A DNA stretch of 17,253 nucleotides from Dehalococcoidia bacterium (GCA_014859215.1 JACUUS010000028.1:1-17253); one strand, 5' to 3'; positions 7,034-14,771 are shown, numbered from the stretch's first letter. Made by a program: numbers and translations. The notes: generated by a model from the sequence alone, not told the origin.

Positions 7034-8881
7034 TTGGTCTTCGCCTATCCTTTTCCGGATCAGAGGCCAGAGTCCCGCTCCCACCAGCACTGCGCCTGAG
7101 CCTGCCATCAGCATCAGTATCTTGTTCTTGAGACCCGATGTGAACGTCGTTGCTGCGCTTTCCATCAGTGCATTTCCCTTGAGAACCAGTGCCGCCTCGA
7201 TATGTGAATCGCCTGACGCCTCAAGGCTCAGTTCCTCAATGCGAGGCTCAAGCAGGACGGGATAGCTGACGGCCACGGCAATGTAGACAATCAGGGCGGC
7301 GAAGAACAGCGCCGCGAAGGCCCAGATAAGCCGCGTTCTCCATGTCCGGCCCCCGAGCAGGCCGATGGGCACGAGTCCCGCAAACGGTATGAGCCAGAAG
7401 GCCCACAGCCAGGACCTTGTGGTGCCGATCCAGCGCCGCGCATCATCAAACGCCGCCTGGTCCTCCTCGACTCCAATGATCTCCCTGAGATCGGAGTCGG
7501 TTACCGTGTAGCCCTGCGCTATGGTGCTGCGCATATCCTGTAGCTCTTCCATCCCGTCCCGGCCGAGCAACTGCGCAAGGTCGTTCTCGTCAACGGTGGA
7601 ATAGTCGGCTACCAGTTCCCGCGCTCGGTCCACGAAGTCGATCGCACTATCGCCCAGCAGCAGGCGGATATCCTCGCCGTCCAGGGCTATCTTGTCCGGT
7701 ATGTCATCAATTATTGCCTGCTCCACATACGCGCCGAATTCTATCTCGAGGTAAGCCCTGAGTTCATCGCAGCTGAGTTCCAGGGGCCTGCAGCCGGGGA
7801 GCGTGTACGGCGGCAGAGCACTGACAATTTGCAGGAACTGCGCCATGGTGCATACAGGCAGGCTGCAAAGGAGGTCCGCCATTTTCTCGTTCGCCAGCGC
7901 GGCCACACTGTTCTTAATAGCCTCTTTCTCATCGCTGAGGTCTATTACCGCCCCTAAAGAGGCCGACTCCCCTTTTATGTAGTTCGCCAGCGAGCCGACG
8001 ATTTCGGCGAGGGTCTCCCGCATCCAGGAAAGGGGAAGTACTGTCCTCACCGCGCATTCAACCTCTTCCGCGCTGACCGCAACTCCGTAAGGCAGGCATA
8101 TCGTGGATTCCAGCTCCTGCATGATTTCCGGGACCAGGACCTGCTCCAGAAAATAGTCATAGGTCTCCGGCCTGCACAACAGGTCGATAACTACCGAGGC
8201 TATGGCGTCGACGCGGCCTTCAAGCCCGGTCTCAAAAGCAAAGAAGTCGGTCTCGCCTGTCAGATAGGGTGTTATGGAGTCCAGGAGAACCTCCAGCCTA
8301 TCCACGAGCCAGTCCGCGGGGGCGATCCGTTCCATTGATTCTTCGATTTCAGCCAGGGTCAGTGTCAGCTCGGCGGGAAGGTCCTGGAACTCCTCGTGCA
8401 TGTTGCGGGTGATATAGTCCACCAGGTCTTGGTACAAGATACCGAACGCGTCTGCGCCAAGAATGTCGCTCTTAACTACCGCTGAAGCCGTCTCGACCCT
8501 GTCTTTCAGAACCAGTGTATACGTGAAGCTGTCGCGGGAGCCGGTGAGGTAGGGGATTACCGCCTCTGTTCCCGACTCGAAGGAGTCCTGGAGCCACCGG
8601 GCGGGCAGGATCTTGCCGGCTGCGGCAATCAGGTCATCCCCGATGGCCGTTATTCTTACCGGCATATCTTCGGCGTATCCGTTCGTCTCGAAATCATCAA
8701 GCGCCGCCGGAAGGACGCCCTCGTGAATGAAGGCATACATGTCGTTCCGGCTCATCTGGTCGTTGTAGAAGCGAGGGTTGCCCAGAGTATCGTTTACCTG
8801 CGTCACAAGCAGAACAGACGAGAGGACCAGCAGGAGGATAATGCTCAAAGGAATAATCAGGACCCGTCTGAACCAGATCAT
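6986..8881 (-). CDS. Large repeat-containing membrane protein, function unknown
   Basis: I do not recognise this 631-residue protein. I chose ATG 8881 because AGAAGG lies 5 nt upstream and a signal-anchor (RRVLIIPLSIILLLVLSSVL, about 5-24) follows at once; an upstream start would add 33 Cys-rich residues. Residues about 30-480 are probably extracytoplasmic. They hold three copies of a roughly 60-residue unit, near 75-135, 174-231 and 268-328, with the pattern P-x-x-W-(7-9)-Ψ-x-x-Y-Ψ-x-G and then L-x-x-(K/R)-(V/A). Three shorter units of about 30 residues follow (D-Ψ-x-x-L-L-G type, near 403, 434, 464). Three helices come next (about 491-511, 518-540, 588-608), then a KR-rich stretch and a Ser/Gly tail that should be cytoplasmic or extracytoplasmic depending on helix count. 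It converges with the trehalose synthase-like gene and overlaps it by 48 bp. Confidence 0.8.
   Translation of the reverse strand: MIWFRRVLIIPLSIILLLVLSSVLLVTQVNDTLGNPRFYNDQMSRNDMYAFIHEGVLPAALDDFETNGYAEDMPVRITAIGDDLIAAAGKILPARWLQDSFESGTEAVIPYLTGSRDSFTYTLVLKDRVETASAVVKSDILGADAFGILYQDLVDYITRNMHEEFQDLPAELTLTLAEIEESMERIAPADWLVDRLEVLLDSITPYLTGETDFFAFETGLEGRVDAIASVVIDLLCRPETYDYFLEQVLVPEIMQELESTICLPYGVAVSAEEVECAVRTVLPLSWMRETLAEIVGSLANYIKGESASLGAVIDLSDEKEAIKNSVAALANEKMADLLCSLPVCTMAQFLQIVSALPPYTLPGCRPLELSCDELRAYLEIEFGAYVEQAIIDDIPDKIALDGEDIRLLLGDSAIDFVDRARELVADYSTVDENDLAQLLGRDGMEELQDMRSTIAQGYTVTDSDLREIIGVEEDQAAFDDARRWIGTTRSWLWAFWLIPFAGLVPIGLLGGRTWRTRLIWAFAALFFAALIVYIAVAVSYPVLLEPRIEELSLEASGDSHIEAALVLKGNALMESAATTFTSGLKNKILMLMAGSGAVLVGAGLWPLIRKRIGEDQLDSGSSGSSGSSSDG
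6994..7029. repeat. Low-complexity GCN/GCT-ACT tract coding on both strands
   Basis: An imperfect trinucleotide tract (units GCT, ACT, GCC, CTG). On the plus strand it encodes the Ala/Thr tail of the trehalose synthase-like protein. On the minus strand it encodes the Ser/Gly tail (SGSSGSSGSSS) of the membrane protein. Both genes end within or next to it. Confidence 0.75.
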
Positions 8882-9014
8882 TACAGCCTTCTGGCTTCCG
8901 CAGCGCTCAGGAGAACAAGCGCGGACGCCTGCGAAGCTACTCCAAAATAGCATATGCCGTCCTGTTGCGCAATGGCACAAAAGGACCGGAAAATCGGGTA
9001 TCTCTAGTACATTG

Positions 9015-9030
9015 GTCGCAATGGAGCGAC
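9015..9030. repeat. Small inverted repeat GTCGC-N6-GCGAC
   Basis: A 5-bp perfect stem in the 277-bp gap between the membrane protein and the SMR pump gene. There is no T-tract after it and I see no clear promoter here. The rest of the gap shows nothing I can name. Confidence 0.25.
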
Positions 9031-9158
9031 ATTCTCAAGGGATGCGCCAATTCGGAAAGGGCGCGCTCTTTGCGGCCGGGTGGTAAGTAGTACACATCTT
9101 GGAATTATGTAGTCTCACGTATTGTCGCGGCGGGGTGGAATATCTATGTTGGAATCAG

Positions 9159-9482
9159 TCACCGAACAGGCTGGCTTGAGTAAAGGCCGACAACCCCTGC
9201 CACAATCAGGACGGTTGAGATGACCTTGACTGGAGTAAGTGGCTCCTTGAAGTACGCAATGCCGATCGCGCTTATCAGGAAAATTCCCAGGGCCGCCCAT
9301 ATTCCATATGCGACGCTGACATCTATGCGCTTGAGGGCATAAACGAAGGCCGTGAAAGACAGGACGTAGAAAACAAACAGGAGTATCGAGGGCACAAGCC
9401 TGCTGAACCCCTCCGACAGCTTCATGCAGGTTGTCCCGCAGACTTCAAGAACTATGGCGAGCGCAAGCAAAAGCCAGTGCAT
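9159..9482 (-). CDS. Small multidrug resistance (SMR) family efflux protein, EmrE/Qac-like
   Basis: The 107-residue, four-helix protein has standard SMR length. SMR pumps work as dimers in the inner membrane and exchange cationic drugs or polyamines for protons. Seen: the membrane-embedded E13 in IVLEVCGTTCMKLSEGFSRL, which matches EmrE around its essential E14, then VAYGIWAALGIFLISAIG in helix 3 and VISTVLIVAGVVGL in helix 4. The GTTxMKxSEGF signature points to the Qac/EmrE branch, not the guanidinium (Gdx/SugE) branch. ATG 9482 is set by homology and a GGAGG 7 nt upstream. It stands alone and is divergent from the radical SAM gene, and has its own promoter. There is no paired SMR partner, so it probably forms a homodimer. 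Confidence 0.93.
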   Translation of the reverse strand: MHWLLLALAIVLEVCGTTCMKLSEGFSRLVPSILLFVFYVLSFTAFVYALKRIDVSVAYGIWAALGIFLISAIGIAYFKEPLTPVKVISTVLIVAGVVGLYSSQPVR

Positions 9483-9524
9483 TGTGAAACCTCCGTACCC
9501 CGCTCCAGTTTGCAGGCACGCCCT

Positions 9525-9553
9525 ATAATAAGTGGAGAGCCCCTCGAAGGCAA
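9525..9553 (-). promoter_or_regulatory. Candidate σ70 promoter of the SMR gene
   Basis: On the minus strand, TTGCCT (9553-9548), a 17-nt spacer and TATTAT (9530-9525). The start would be near 9518, about 36 nt before the ATG at 9482. Confidence 0.45.
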
Positions 9554-9598
9554 ATGGGCTCAACTTGCGATTTGGTAGGATATTTGGACTTAGGGGAA

Positions 9599-9628
9599 TT
9601 GCGAACGTGAGCAAATCCGATATATAAT
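9599..9628 (+). promoter_or_regulatory. Candidate σ70 promoter of the radical SAM operon
   Basis: TTGCGA (9599-9604), an 18-nt spacer and a perfect TATAAT (9623-9628) in an AT-rich patch. The leader would be about 30 nt before ATG 9666. Confidence 0.5.
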
Positions 9629-9665
9629 AGTATATTACTTGACCACGACTAGTGAGGTGGCTGGG

Positions 9666-11171
9666 ATGAAAATCCTCCTTGTATACCCGCAGTATCCCGA
9701 TACATTCTGGAGTTTCAGGCATGCGCTCAGAGTAATATCGAAGAAGGCGGCTTTCCCCCCCTTGGGCCTGCTGACGGTCGCTTCGATGCTGCCGCCTGAG
9801 TGGGAAAAGAAACTCGTGGATATGAACGCGGCCTCCCTGACCGACGATGCGATCAGGTGGGCCGATTACGTATTCATAAGCGCCATGGTGGTGCAGAGGC
9901 AATCCGTCAAGGACGTCATAGCCCGCTGCAAGAAACTCGGTGCAAAGACGGTGGCGGGCGGGCCGCTTTTTACCAGCGAGCCGGAGAAGTTCGACGATGT
10001 GGATTACCTGGTTCTCGACGAAGGGGAGGTCACACTCCCCCTGTTCCTACAGGACCTCGAGCAGGGGTGCGCGAAGCGTGTTTACACGTCCACGGAACGG
10101 CCGGATATCACGAAGACGCCGATCCCGATGTGGTCCCTTCTCGACATGAAGAAGTACACGACCATGAGCATCCAGTATTCGAGAGGCTGTCCCTATAATT
10201 GTGAGTTCTGCGACATAATCATCCTCAACGGGAACAGGCCGCGCACAAAAGCAAGAGACCAGGTGCTTGCCGAGTTGGACGCACTTTACAGGAGGGGTTG
10301 GCGGCAAGGCGTATTTGTGGTTGACGACAATTTCATCGGAAACAAGAGGAAGCTCAAGGCTGAAATCCTGCCGTCTATCGAGGAGTGGCAACAGGCCAGA
10401 AAATATCCCTTCGGCCTCTTCACTGAAGCATCGATCAATCTCGCCGACGACGAGGCACTGATGAATGCGATGGTCGCGGCTGGATTTGACACCGTCTTCA
10501 TAGGAATCGAGACTCCTAACGAGGAGAGCCTGGCCGAATGCAATAAGTTCCAGAACCGCGAACGCGACCTGGTCGAGTCCGTGAAGGTAATACAGAACCA
10601 CGGTTTCCAGGTGCAGGGGGGCTTCATACTCGGGTTCGACAGCGATCCGGTCTCGATCTTCAAGAGCCAGATAAACTTCATCCAGAGAAGCGGGATCGTA
10701 ACCGCCATGGTCGGCCTGCTCAATGCGCCGCGCGGGACAAGGCTTTACCAGCGCCTGCACAAAGAGGATCGCCTGTTGGGAGAGTTCACCGGCGATAACA
10801 CGGACTGCTCGATGAACTTTATACCCAAGATGGACCGCGAGACCCTGATAAACGGGTACCACCAGATAATGACCACGATCTACTCGTCGAAAGATTTCTA
10901 TACGCGCGTCAAGACATTCTTGAAAGAGTACAGGCCGCACAAGAAAAAGAAGACGATATCCGAACTCAAGCCCTGGCACCTGTGGGCTTTTGCCAGGTTA
11001 ATGTGGTACCTCGGCGTGAGGGACCGCGAGAGGAAGCACTACTGGCGGTTCTTCTTCTCTACCCTCCTTAAAAGGCCGCGTACTTTCCCGATGTCCATGT
11101 CTTTCGCCGTGTACGGGTTTCATTTCCGCACGGTAGCTCGCAAGAGTCTCCCGGTGGCCAACCGGAGGTAG
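9666..11171 (+). CDS. B12-binding radical SAM protein with DUF4070 domain
   Basis: This is a 501-residue class B-like radical SAM enzyme. Residues 1-140 form a cobalamin-binding-like fold (KILLVYPQYP, VAGGPLFTSEP, DYLVLDEGE). The radical SAM core follows with C175-x3-C179-x2-C182 in YSRGCPYNCEFCDI, then VDDNFIGNKRKLKA, TEASINLADDEALM, FIGIETPNEESL and GFILGFDSD. The C-terminal third matches the DUF4070 type. Members with known function include the hopanoid C-2 methylase HpnP, so methylation of an unreactive carbon is a reasonable class-level guess. No hopanoid gene is nearby and the substrate is unknown. ATG 9666 has GAGG upstream and opens directly on the KILLVYP strand; a TTG at 9639 would add nine residues without homology. 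The next gene starts 8 nt after its stop. Confidence 0.9.
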   Translation: MKILLVYPQYPDTFWSFRHALRVISKKAAFPPLGLLTVASMLPPEWEKKLVDMNAASLTDDAIRWADYVFISAMVVQRQSVKDVIARCKKLGAKTVAGGPLFTSEPEKFDDVDYLVLDEGEVTLPLFLQDLEQGCAKRVYTSTERPDITKTPIPMWSLLDMKKYTTMSIQYSRGCPYNCEFCDIIILNGNRPRTKARDQVLAELDALYRRGWRQGVFVVDDNFIGNKRKLKAEILPSIEEWQQARKYPFGLFTEASINLADDEALMNAMVAAGFDTVFIGIETPNEESLAECNKFQNRERDLVESVKVIQNHGFQVQGGFILGFDSDPVSIFKSQINFIQRSGIVTAMVGLLNAPRGTRLYQRLHKEDRLLGEFTGDNTDCSMNFIPKMDRETLINGYHQIMTTIYSSKDFYTRVKTFLKEYRPHKKKKTISELKPWHLWAFARLMWYLGVRDRERKHYWRFFFSTLLKRPRTFPMSMSFAVYGFHFRTVARKSLPVANRR

Positions 11172-11179
11172 GACCGGGC

Positions 11180-11977
11180 ATGGGAGCCGCTGGCAGATCG
11201 GAGACTGCTCCCGGAACGGACCCTGCTCTGGTCGCTCTGGCATCGCGGCGCGCGCTGCTTGAGCGCATACTGCTCTCTCCCGCAGGAGAGGGAGGTTTGC
11301 GTCTGCGCAGGGGGCTTGTTCTGGGCGTCACCGGGGTAGCCTTCCTGCTCATATATGTCGTTCATCTGTCCTTCTCCGATCCTGCGGTCGACCTTCCACG
11401 GATCTTCCTGCCCTTTATGGTGCTCATTGCAGCGGACCTTCTCCATTTGAACAGGGACCCGCTCCAGCATCGCGGAGCCCGACAGAACAGCCGGGCGGCC
11501 TTCTTCCACGCCCAGTGGCCCAGGAAGTACATAGCCGCGCGGTACGGGCTTCCGGCGCCCGTCGCCAGGGACAGATGGCTTTCGGAGTTCCGCCGGTGGA
11601 AGGACGGTGACAACCCTAACCATCAGTATTTCGCAGCTTCATGGCGAGCCTGGTTTGAATGCCGCATGACCTATTATCTCCACTGGTTCTTGATCAGGGC
11701 CCTTCTATTGTCAGTGCTGGCCCTGCTGGCGCTTTTTGTGCTGTCCTTGACAGGGCCGGGTACCGGATTCTACTCCTTGAATGATCCCTGGCTGGCAGCC
11801 GTACGGCTGGCCTTCCCGCTGGTGATCCTGGGACTGCACGTGCTTGTCGCCGCAGGCAACAGGCCGGGACCAGATAATCCCACGGGCGTCTGGCTGAGAT
11901 GGAAAACCGTCAATGACGCGCTCAAGGACTGGTGGGACCGGAACGCGGCTGAGCCGGGAAAGGCGCAGGGTGCGTAG
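11180..11977 (+). CDS. Four-helix membrane protein, function unknown
   Basis: I do not recognise this 265-residue protein. Four hydrophobic segments are clear: about 44-63 (RGLVLGVTGVAFLLIYVVHL), 75-90, 169-191 and 205-226. A large polar loop of about 78 residues between helices 2 and 3 is rich in Trp, Arg and His (AFFHAQWPRKYIAARYG; WRAWFECRMTYYLHW). The protein ends in a charged segment with WWDRN. The ATG is 8 nt after the radical SAM stop, with GGAGG (11164-11168) inside the end of that gene, so the two are surely cotranscribed and probably translationally coupled. I infer a membrane partner for the radical SAM product pathway, but nothing in the sequence proves it. Confidence 0.75.
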   Translation: MGAAGRSETAPGTDPALVALASRRALLERILLSPAGEGGLRLRRGLVLGVTGVAFLLIYVVHLSFSDPAVDLPRIFLPFMVLIAADLLHLNRDPLQHRGARQNSRAAFFHAQWPRKYIAARYGLPAPVARDRWLSEFRRWKDGDNPNHQYFAASWRAWFECRMTYYLHWFLIRALLLSVLALLALFVLSLTGPGTGFYSLNDPWLAAVRLAFPLVILGLHVLVAAGNRPGPDNPTGVWLRWKTVNDALKDWWDRNAAEPGKAQGA

Positions 11978-12044
11978 CCAGCTCCAGGAAGACGCATAGT
12001 CGATTTCGGGTAAACACACCGGACGAAGGGCGGACGGAGGTGCG

Positions 12045-12704
12045 ATGGAAGATTATTTGAGATGCACGAACCTGATTGACTATGACAGGCCCGATGTCGG
12101 CGGCAAGGCGAACGAGCTGACAAGGGGGCTGGAGACGAACAGGGAGAAGGCTGTGGCCCTTTTCTATTTCGTCAGAGACTCGATAAGGTTCAACCCATAC
12201 TCTCCCGGCCATCTCCTGGAGCTTAACGCGGCCAGCGCGGTGCTCGGGAGGGGCCACGGGTTCTGCTACCAGAAAGCGATACTCCTCGTAGCCATGGCTC
12301 GTTCATCGGGCATACCCGCGCGCCTCGGGTTCGCCGACATCCGGAACCACCTCCTGTCGAAGGAATTCACGGAGATGATGGGAGGAAGCAACATCCTGGT
12401 CTACCACGGCTTTGCCGAGTTCCTGCTCAACGGCAGATGGGTCGCGGCCACGCCGGCATACGATCTCAAGCTGTGCCGGGATAACGGATATGTGCCTGTG
12501 GAGTTCGACGGCGTGAACGACGCCCGTTTACATAAACATGCGGCGGACGGGCGGCTGCACATAGAGTACATCAGGGATCACGGCCACCGGCCGGACCTTC
12601 CCTGGGAGGAAATACTCAGAGCTCGTGACGAGTTCGTAGCGGGCCTGGGCATGGAGGTGGCCGACTTCATGGCCAGGTGGGAGCAGATCAGCAAGTCCGG
12701 CTAG
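12045..12704 (+). CDS. Transglutaminase-like superfamily protein
   Basis: This 219-residue protein has a papain-like transglutaminase fold. The triad is visible: C74 in GRGHGFCYQKAILLVAMARS, H121 in VYHGFAEFLLNGRW, and D140 in TPAYD. The lead-in VALFYFVRDSIRFNPYS and the segment GIPARLGFADIR are also typical. Bacterial members are usually cysteine proteases or amidases more often than cross-linking enzymes. No signal peptide is seen, so it is likely cytoplasmic. GGAGG lies a few bases before ATG 12045. It is 67 bp after the four-helix protein and may share its transcript. Its TAG overlaps the TAG of the convergent nitrilase in one CTAG. The substrate is unknown. Confidence 0.87.
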   Translation: MEDYLRCTNLIDYDRPDVGGKANELTRGLETNREKAVALFYFVRDSIRFNPYSPGHLLELNAASAVLGRGHGFCYQKAILLVAMARSSGIPARLGFADIRNHLLSKEFTEMMGGSNILVYHGFAEFLLNGRWVAATPAYDLKLCRDNGYVPVEFDGVNDARLHKHAADGRLHIEYIRDHGHRPDLPWEEILRARDEFVAGLGMEVADFMARWEQISKSG

Positions 12705-13624
12705 GCGTCTGCTTCCGTGGAGGACGCTTCAACAGGCTTGGTCAGGAGACCATACAGCTCCGGCCTGCGGTCGCGGACCAGGTCGAACTCGAACTGCCCG
12801 GGCGCGATCACGACGTGTTTTTGCCTGGCCCTTTCGCGGTCTATGCGGGCGTACAAGACCTCTTCGTTTTCGAGACTGCCTCTTGCCAGGGGCTCCCCGG
12901 CGGCGCAGTGCGCGATGATGCTTCTCCCCAGGAACCTCGTTCCCCGCTCGACGCCCACCCTGTTCGCGGCAATGACGAACATCCGGTTTTCAGCCGCTCT
13001 GGCCGGAACGACGTACTCGGGGATGTGGACCCTCTGCTGTGGCCAGTTCGTCGGCAGCGCGAATATCTCAGCCCCTTTCAGGGCCAGCGTGCGGGCATGT
13101 TCGGGGAACAGGATATCGTAGCAGATGCCCATGCCGATTTTCCCGATCTCGGTCTCGTATACTTCTGGCGGCGCGTCCCCGTGGTCGAGGAACCGGTCTA
13201 CACCCAGAAAAGGGAGGTGGGTCTTGCGGTACCTGCCGATCAAACCCCGCGGCCCCACCAGGACGGCGGTATTATAGTGCCGGCCTGAAGCCGCTTCGAG
13301 CATACCCGCGACCACGTACACTTTATGGACCATGCAGGCGCGCGCCAGGGTGTCCGTGCTGCGTCCAGGCACCGACTCCATCAGCGGCCCTGCCTCCTCC
13401 AGGCTGTCGAACATGATCCCGGTGAGTACGCATTCCGGGAGCACTACGAGCCTGGCGCCCTCTTCAGCGCAGGCGCTGATATATTCCAGGCACCTGCCCA
13501 GGTTGGACTCTTTTTCCAGGAGCAGGGGCTCCATCTGGACCGCGGCAACCTCTACGCCGCTCTCCTCTTCCCGGAACCTCTCCTGTTTCACGCGGGGCGG
13601 ATCGAATGCGTAATCGTAAAACAT
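12701..13624 (-). CDS. Carbon-nitrogen hydrolase (nitrilase superfamily)
   Basis: This 307-residue protein has the E-K-C triad of the nitrilase superfamily: E64 in VVLPECVLTG, K134 in GRYRKTHLPF, and C168 in GMGICYDILFPE. The usual strand AAVQMEP opens the domain near residue 27, and NWPQQ, RAAENRMFVIAANRVG and GRSIIAH follow. Such enzymes cleave amides or carbamoyl groups in the cytoplasm: amidase, carbamoylputrescine or ω-amidase types. The branch is not resolved here. ATG 13624 lies 1 nt after the acetyltransferase stop, so the two genes form a tight pair. The ribosome site is weak, which fits translational coupling. The first 24 residues precede the conserved domain, so a later start cannot be excluded. 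Confidence 0.9.
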   Translation of the reverse strand: MFYDYAFDPPRVKQERFREEESGVEVAAVQMEPLLLEKESNLGRCLEYISACAEEGARLVVLPECVLTGIMFDSLEEAGPLMESVPGRSTDTLARACMVHKVYVVAGMLEAASGRHYNTAVLVGPRGLIGRYRKTHLPFLGVDRFLDHGDAPPEVYETEIGKIGMGICYDILFPEHARTLALKGAEIFALPTNWPQQRVHIPEYVVPARAAENRMFVIAANRVGVERGTRFLGRSIIAHCAAGEPLARGSLENEEVLYARIDRERARQKHVVIAPGQFEFDLVRDRRPELYGLLTKPVEASSTEADA

Positions 13625-13625
13625 G

Positions 13626-14081
13626 TCAGAAGTAGATGCGGAACCCGTAAGCCAGCGGCTCGAAACCGACGGACCTGTAGAGCCGGTGGGCTTCCTCGCG
13701 TCTCTTGTCGCTGCACAGCTCGATACGGTGGCAGCCCTTCTTGCGGGCGCGGGCAATGCAGTGCTCCAGCAGCAGCCTGCCCAGACTGCGGCGCTTGCTC
13801 TTCGGGTCAACCACGAGGTTCTCGACCATAGCCCACGGGGTACCCTTGTGAGAGAGGTTGGGGACGGTGAGCAGCGCCACGGTACCGGCCACCTCGCCGC
13901 CGTCCTCGATCACGAAAAGCTCGTGCCTGGCGTCGGCGGATATTTCGTCGAACACCTTCCGGTAATCCGCCGGGGATCCGGAAAGGCCTTTCTCCATCTC
14001 AGAGAAATGGATGGTCAGTTGATCGTAGAGCCTGACTATGTGGGGAATGTCCTCTTCGGTCGCCAGCCTGATCTTCGGCAT
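13626..14081 (-). CDS. GNAT-family N-acetyltransferase
   Basis: This 151-residue single GNAT domain transfers an acetyl group from acetyl-CoA to an amine. Seen: KIRLATEEDIPHIVRLYDQL at the start, GEVAGTVALLTVPN, and ENLVVDPKSKRRSLGRLLLEHCIARA (the acetyl-CoA binding loop and helix). Motif B follows as EAHRLYRSVGFEPL. The pyrophosphate loop reads R-R-S-L-G-R where R-G-x-G-x-G/A is usual, so the first Gly is Ser, which is common enough in active members. A strong promoter lies about 25 nt upstream and the nitrilase follows after 1 nt. An amide-forming and an amide-cleaving enzyme in one transcript suggests metabolism of an amine or amino-acid derivative, which is inference. Confidence 0.92.
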   Translation of the reverse strand: MPKIRLATEEDIPHIVRLYDQLTIHFSEMEKGLSGSPADYRKVFDEISADARHELFVIEDGGEVAGTVALLTVPNLSHKGTPWAMVENLVVDPKSKRRSLGRLLLEHCIARARKKGCHRIELCSDKRREEAHRLYRSVGFEPLAYGFRIYF

Positions 14082-14103
14082 TTCGCCTGACTCCAGCGCA
14101 ACT

Positions 14104-14132
14104 AGAATAGATTAGCTTTGCACCGGTGTCAA
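14104..14132 (-). promoter_or_regulatory. σ70-type promoter of the GNAT-nitrilase pair
   Basis: On the minus strand, a perfect TTGACA (14132-14127), a 17-nt spacer and TATTCT (14109-14104). The spacer begins within the 8-bp palindrome CACCGGTG (14121-14128), a possible operator. GGAG lies 9 nt before the ATG. Confidence 0.55.
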
Positions 14133-14144
14133 ATGTCGCGGGAG

Positions 14145-14198
14145 ATTCATATTCAGATTCAGACTGAGACTCAGATTGAGATTAAGATTGAGACTAAG
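14145..14198. repeat. Nine tandem degenerate hexamers, consensus A(T/C)TNAG
   Basis: Reading from 14145 the units are ATTCAT, ATTCAG, ATTCAG, ACTGAG, ACTCAG, ATTGAG, ATTAAG, ATTGAG, ACTAAG. Position 1 and the central T are constant; position 2 varies T/C and position 4 varies C/G/A. It lies just upstream of the GNAT promoter and before the first 41-bp direct repeat. I see no gene in 14133-14348. Confidence 0.8.
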
Positions 14199-14234
14199 TC
14201 GATGCGGTTGGATTGTCCTTGGCGGGCGGGGTAT

Positions 14235-14275
14235 TGTAGCGGCGGGCCGCCGGGCCGCCTGGGGTGCGGTCGGGG
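14235..14275. repeat. 41-bp direct repeat, copy 1
   Basis: Begins TGTAGCGG and ends GGTGCGGTCGGGG. It is identical to 15101-15141 except for C/T at 14243/15109. It contains CGGCG-GGC-CGCCG, able to form a GC-rich hairpin. It lies about 70 bp beyond the end of the antitoxin-like gene. Confidence 0.85.
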
Positions 14276-14348
14276 TGCAAAAAGTAGCGCAGGTTTCCCA
14301 GCCGGCGGTATCCAGAACGGGACGTGCTGGCTCTGACGCGCATGCAAT

Positions 14349-14768
14349 TCAGATGGCGGACCTGGGGCCTCTGGCACGACTATCGACGTACTGCTGGAGA
14401 CGCTCCCGGGTGGTCACCCACTTCCCGGCAAGCCTGATTGCCCATAGCCGCCCCTTATCCGCCTGTGCCCGTAGAGTGACCGGGGCAATGCCGGAGACCG
14501 AGGATGCTGTCTTGAGGTCGATGAACTCGTCGACGCTGCAAGCAGTGAGCTGGCTGGCGGGGTAACGCTGTGCAGCGTCCAGCACCTCCACCGAGGAAAG
14601 GCTGCCGTCTTCAGCATAATTGAGTATAATCCCTGGCTCCGCTTCGCCGCTGTGGCTCAGCGTGGTCTCGGGGTCTTTGAAATAGATAGTGAGAATATCC
14701 ACCTCAGGTTCATATTCGATCTTCAAGGGGGACTTCGCCGTTACCGGCGTCTTCGCTCGGCCCACCAT
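14349..14768 (-). CDS. DUF2283 protein fused to a winged helix-turn-helix; probable antitoxin
   Basis: The 139-residue protein has two parts. Residues about 14-67 match DUF2283 (LKIEYEPEVDILTIYF, then EPGIILNYAEDGSLSSVEVL). Residues about 88-128 resemble an excisionase/MerR-type winged HTH (SGIAPVTLRAQADKGRLWAI, then GKWVTTRERLQQYV). DUF2283 proteins are often found beside DUF4258 proteins and are suspected antitoxins; most that I know of are single-domain. Here the partner gene ends 3 nt upstream and carries the ribosome site (GGAGG, 6 nt before ATG 14768) in its last codons, so translation is coupled. The HTH makes it the likely repressor of its own promoter, at the palindrome at 14990-15007. 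Function is inferred, not proven. Confidence 0.8.
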   Translation of the reverse strand: MVGRAKTPVTAKSPLKIEYEPEVDILTIYFKDPETTLSHSGEAEPGIILNYAEDGSLSSVEVLDAAQRYPASQLTACSVDEFIDLKTASSVSGIAPVTLRAQADKGRLWAIRLAGKWVTTRERLQQYVDSRARGPRSAI

Positions 14769-14771
14769 CTT

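Noticed and set aside
10047..10979. 310-codon minus-strand frame inside the radical SAM gene
   Set aside because: Shadow of the conserved radical SAM reading frame, with no ribosome site or recognisable motif.
14145..14198. CRISPR array
   Set aside because: The hexamers are contiguous, with no spacers and no cas genes nearby; it is a simple tandem repeat.
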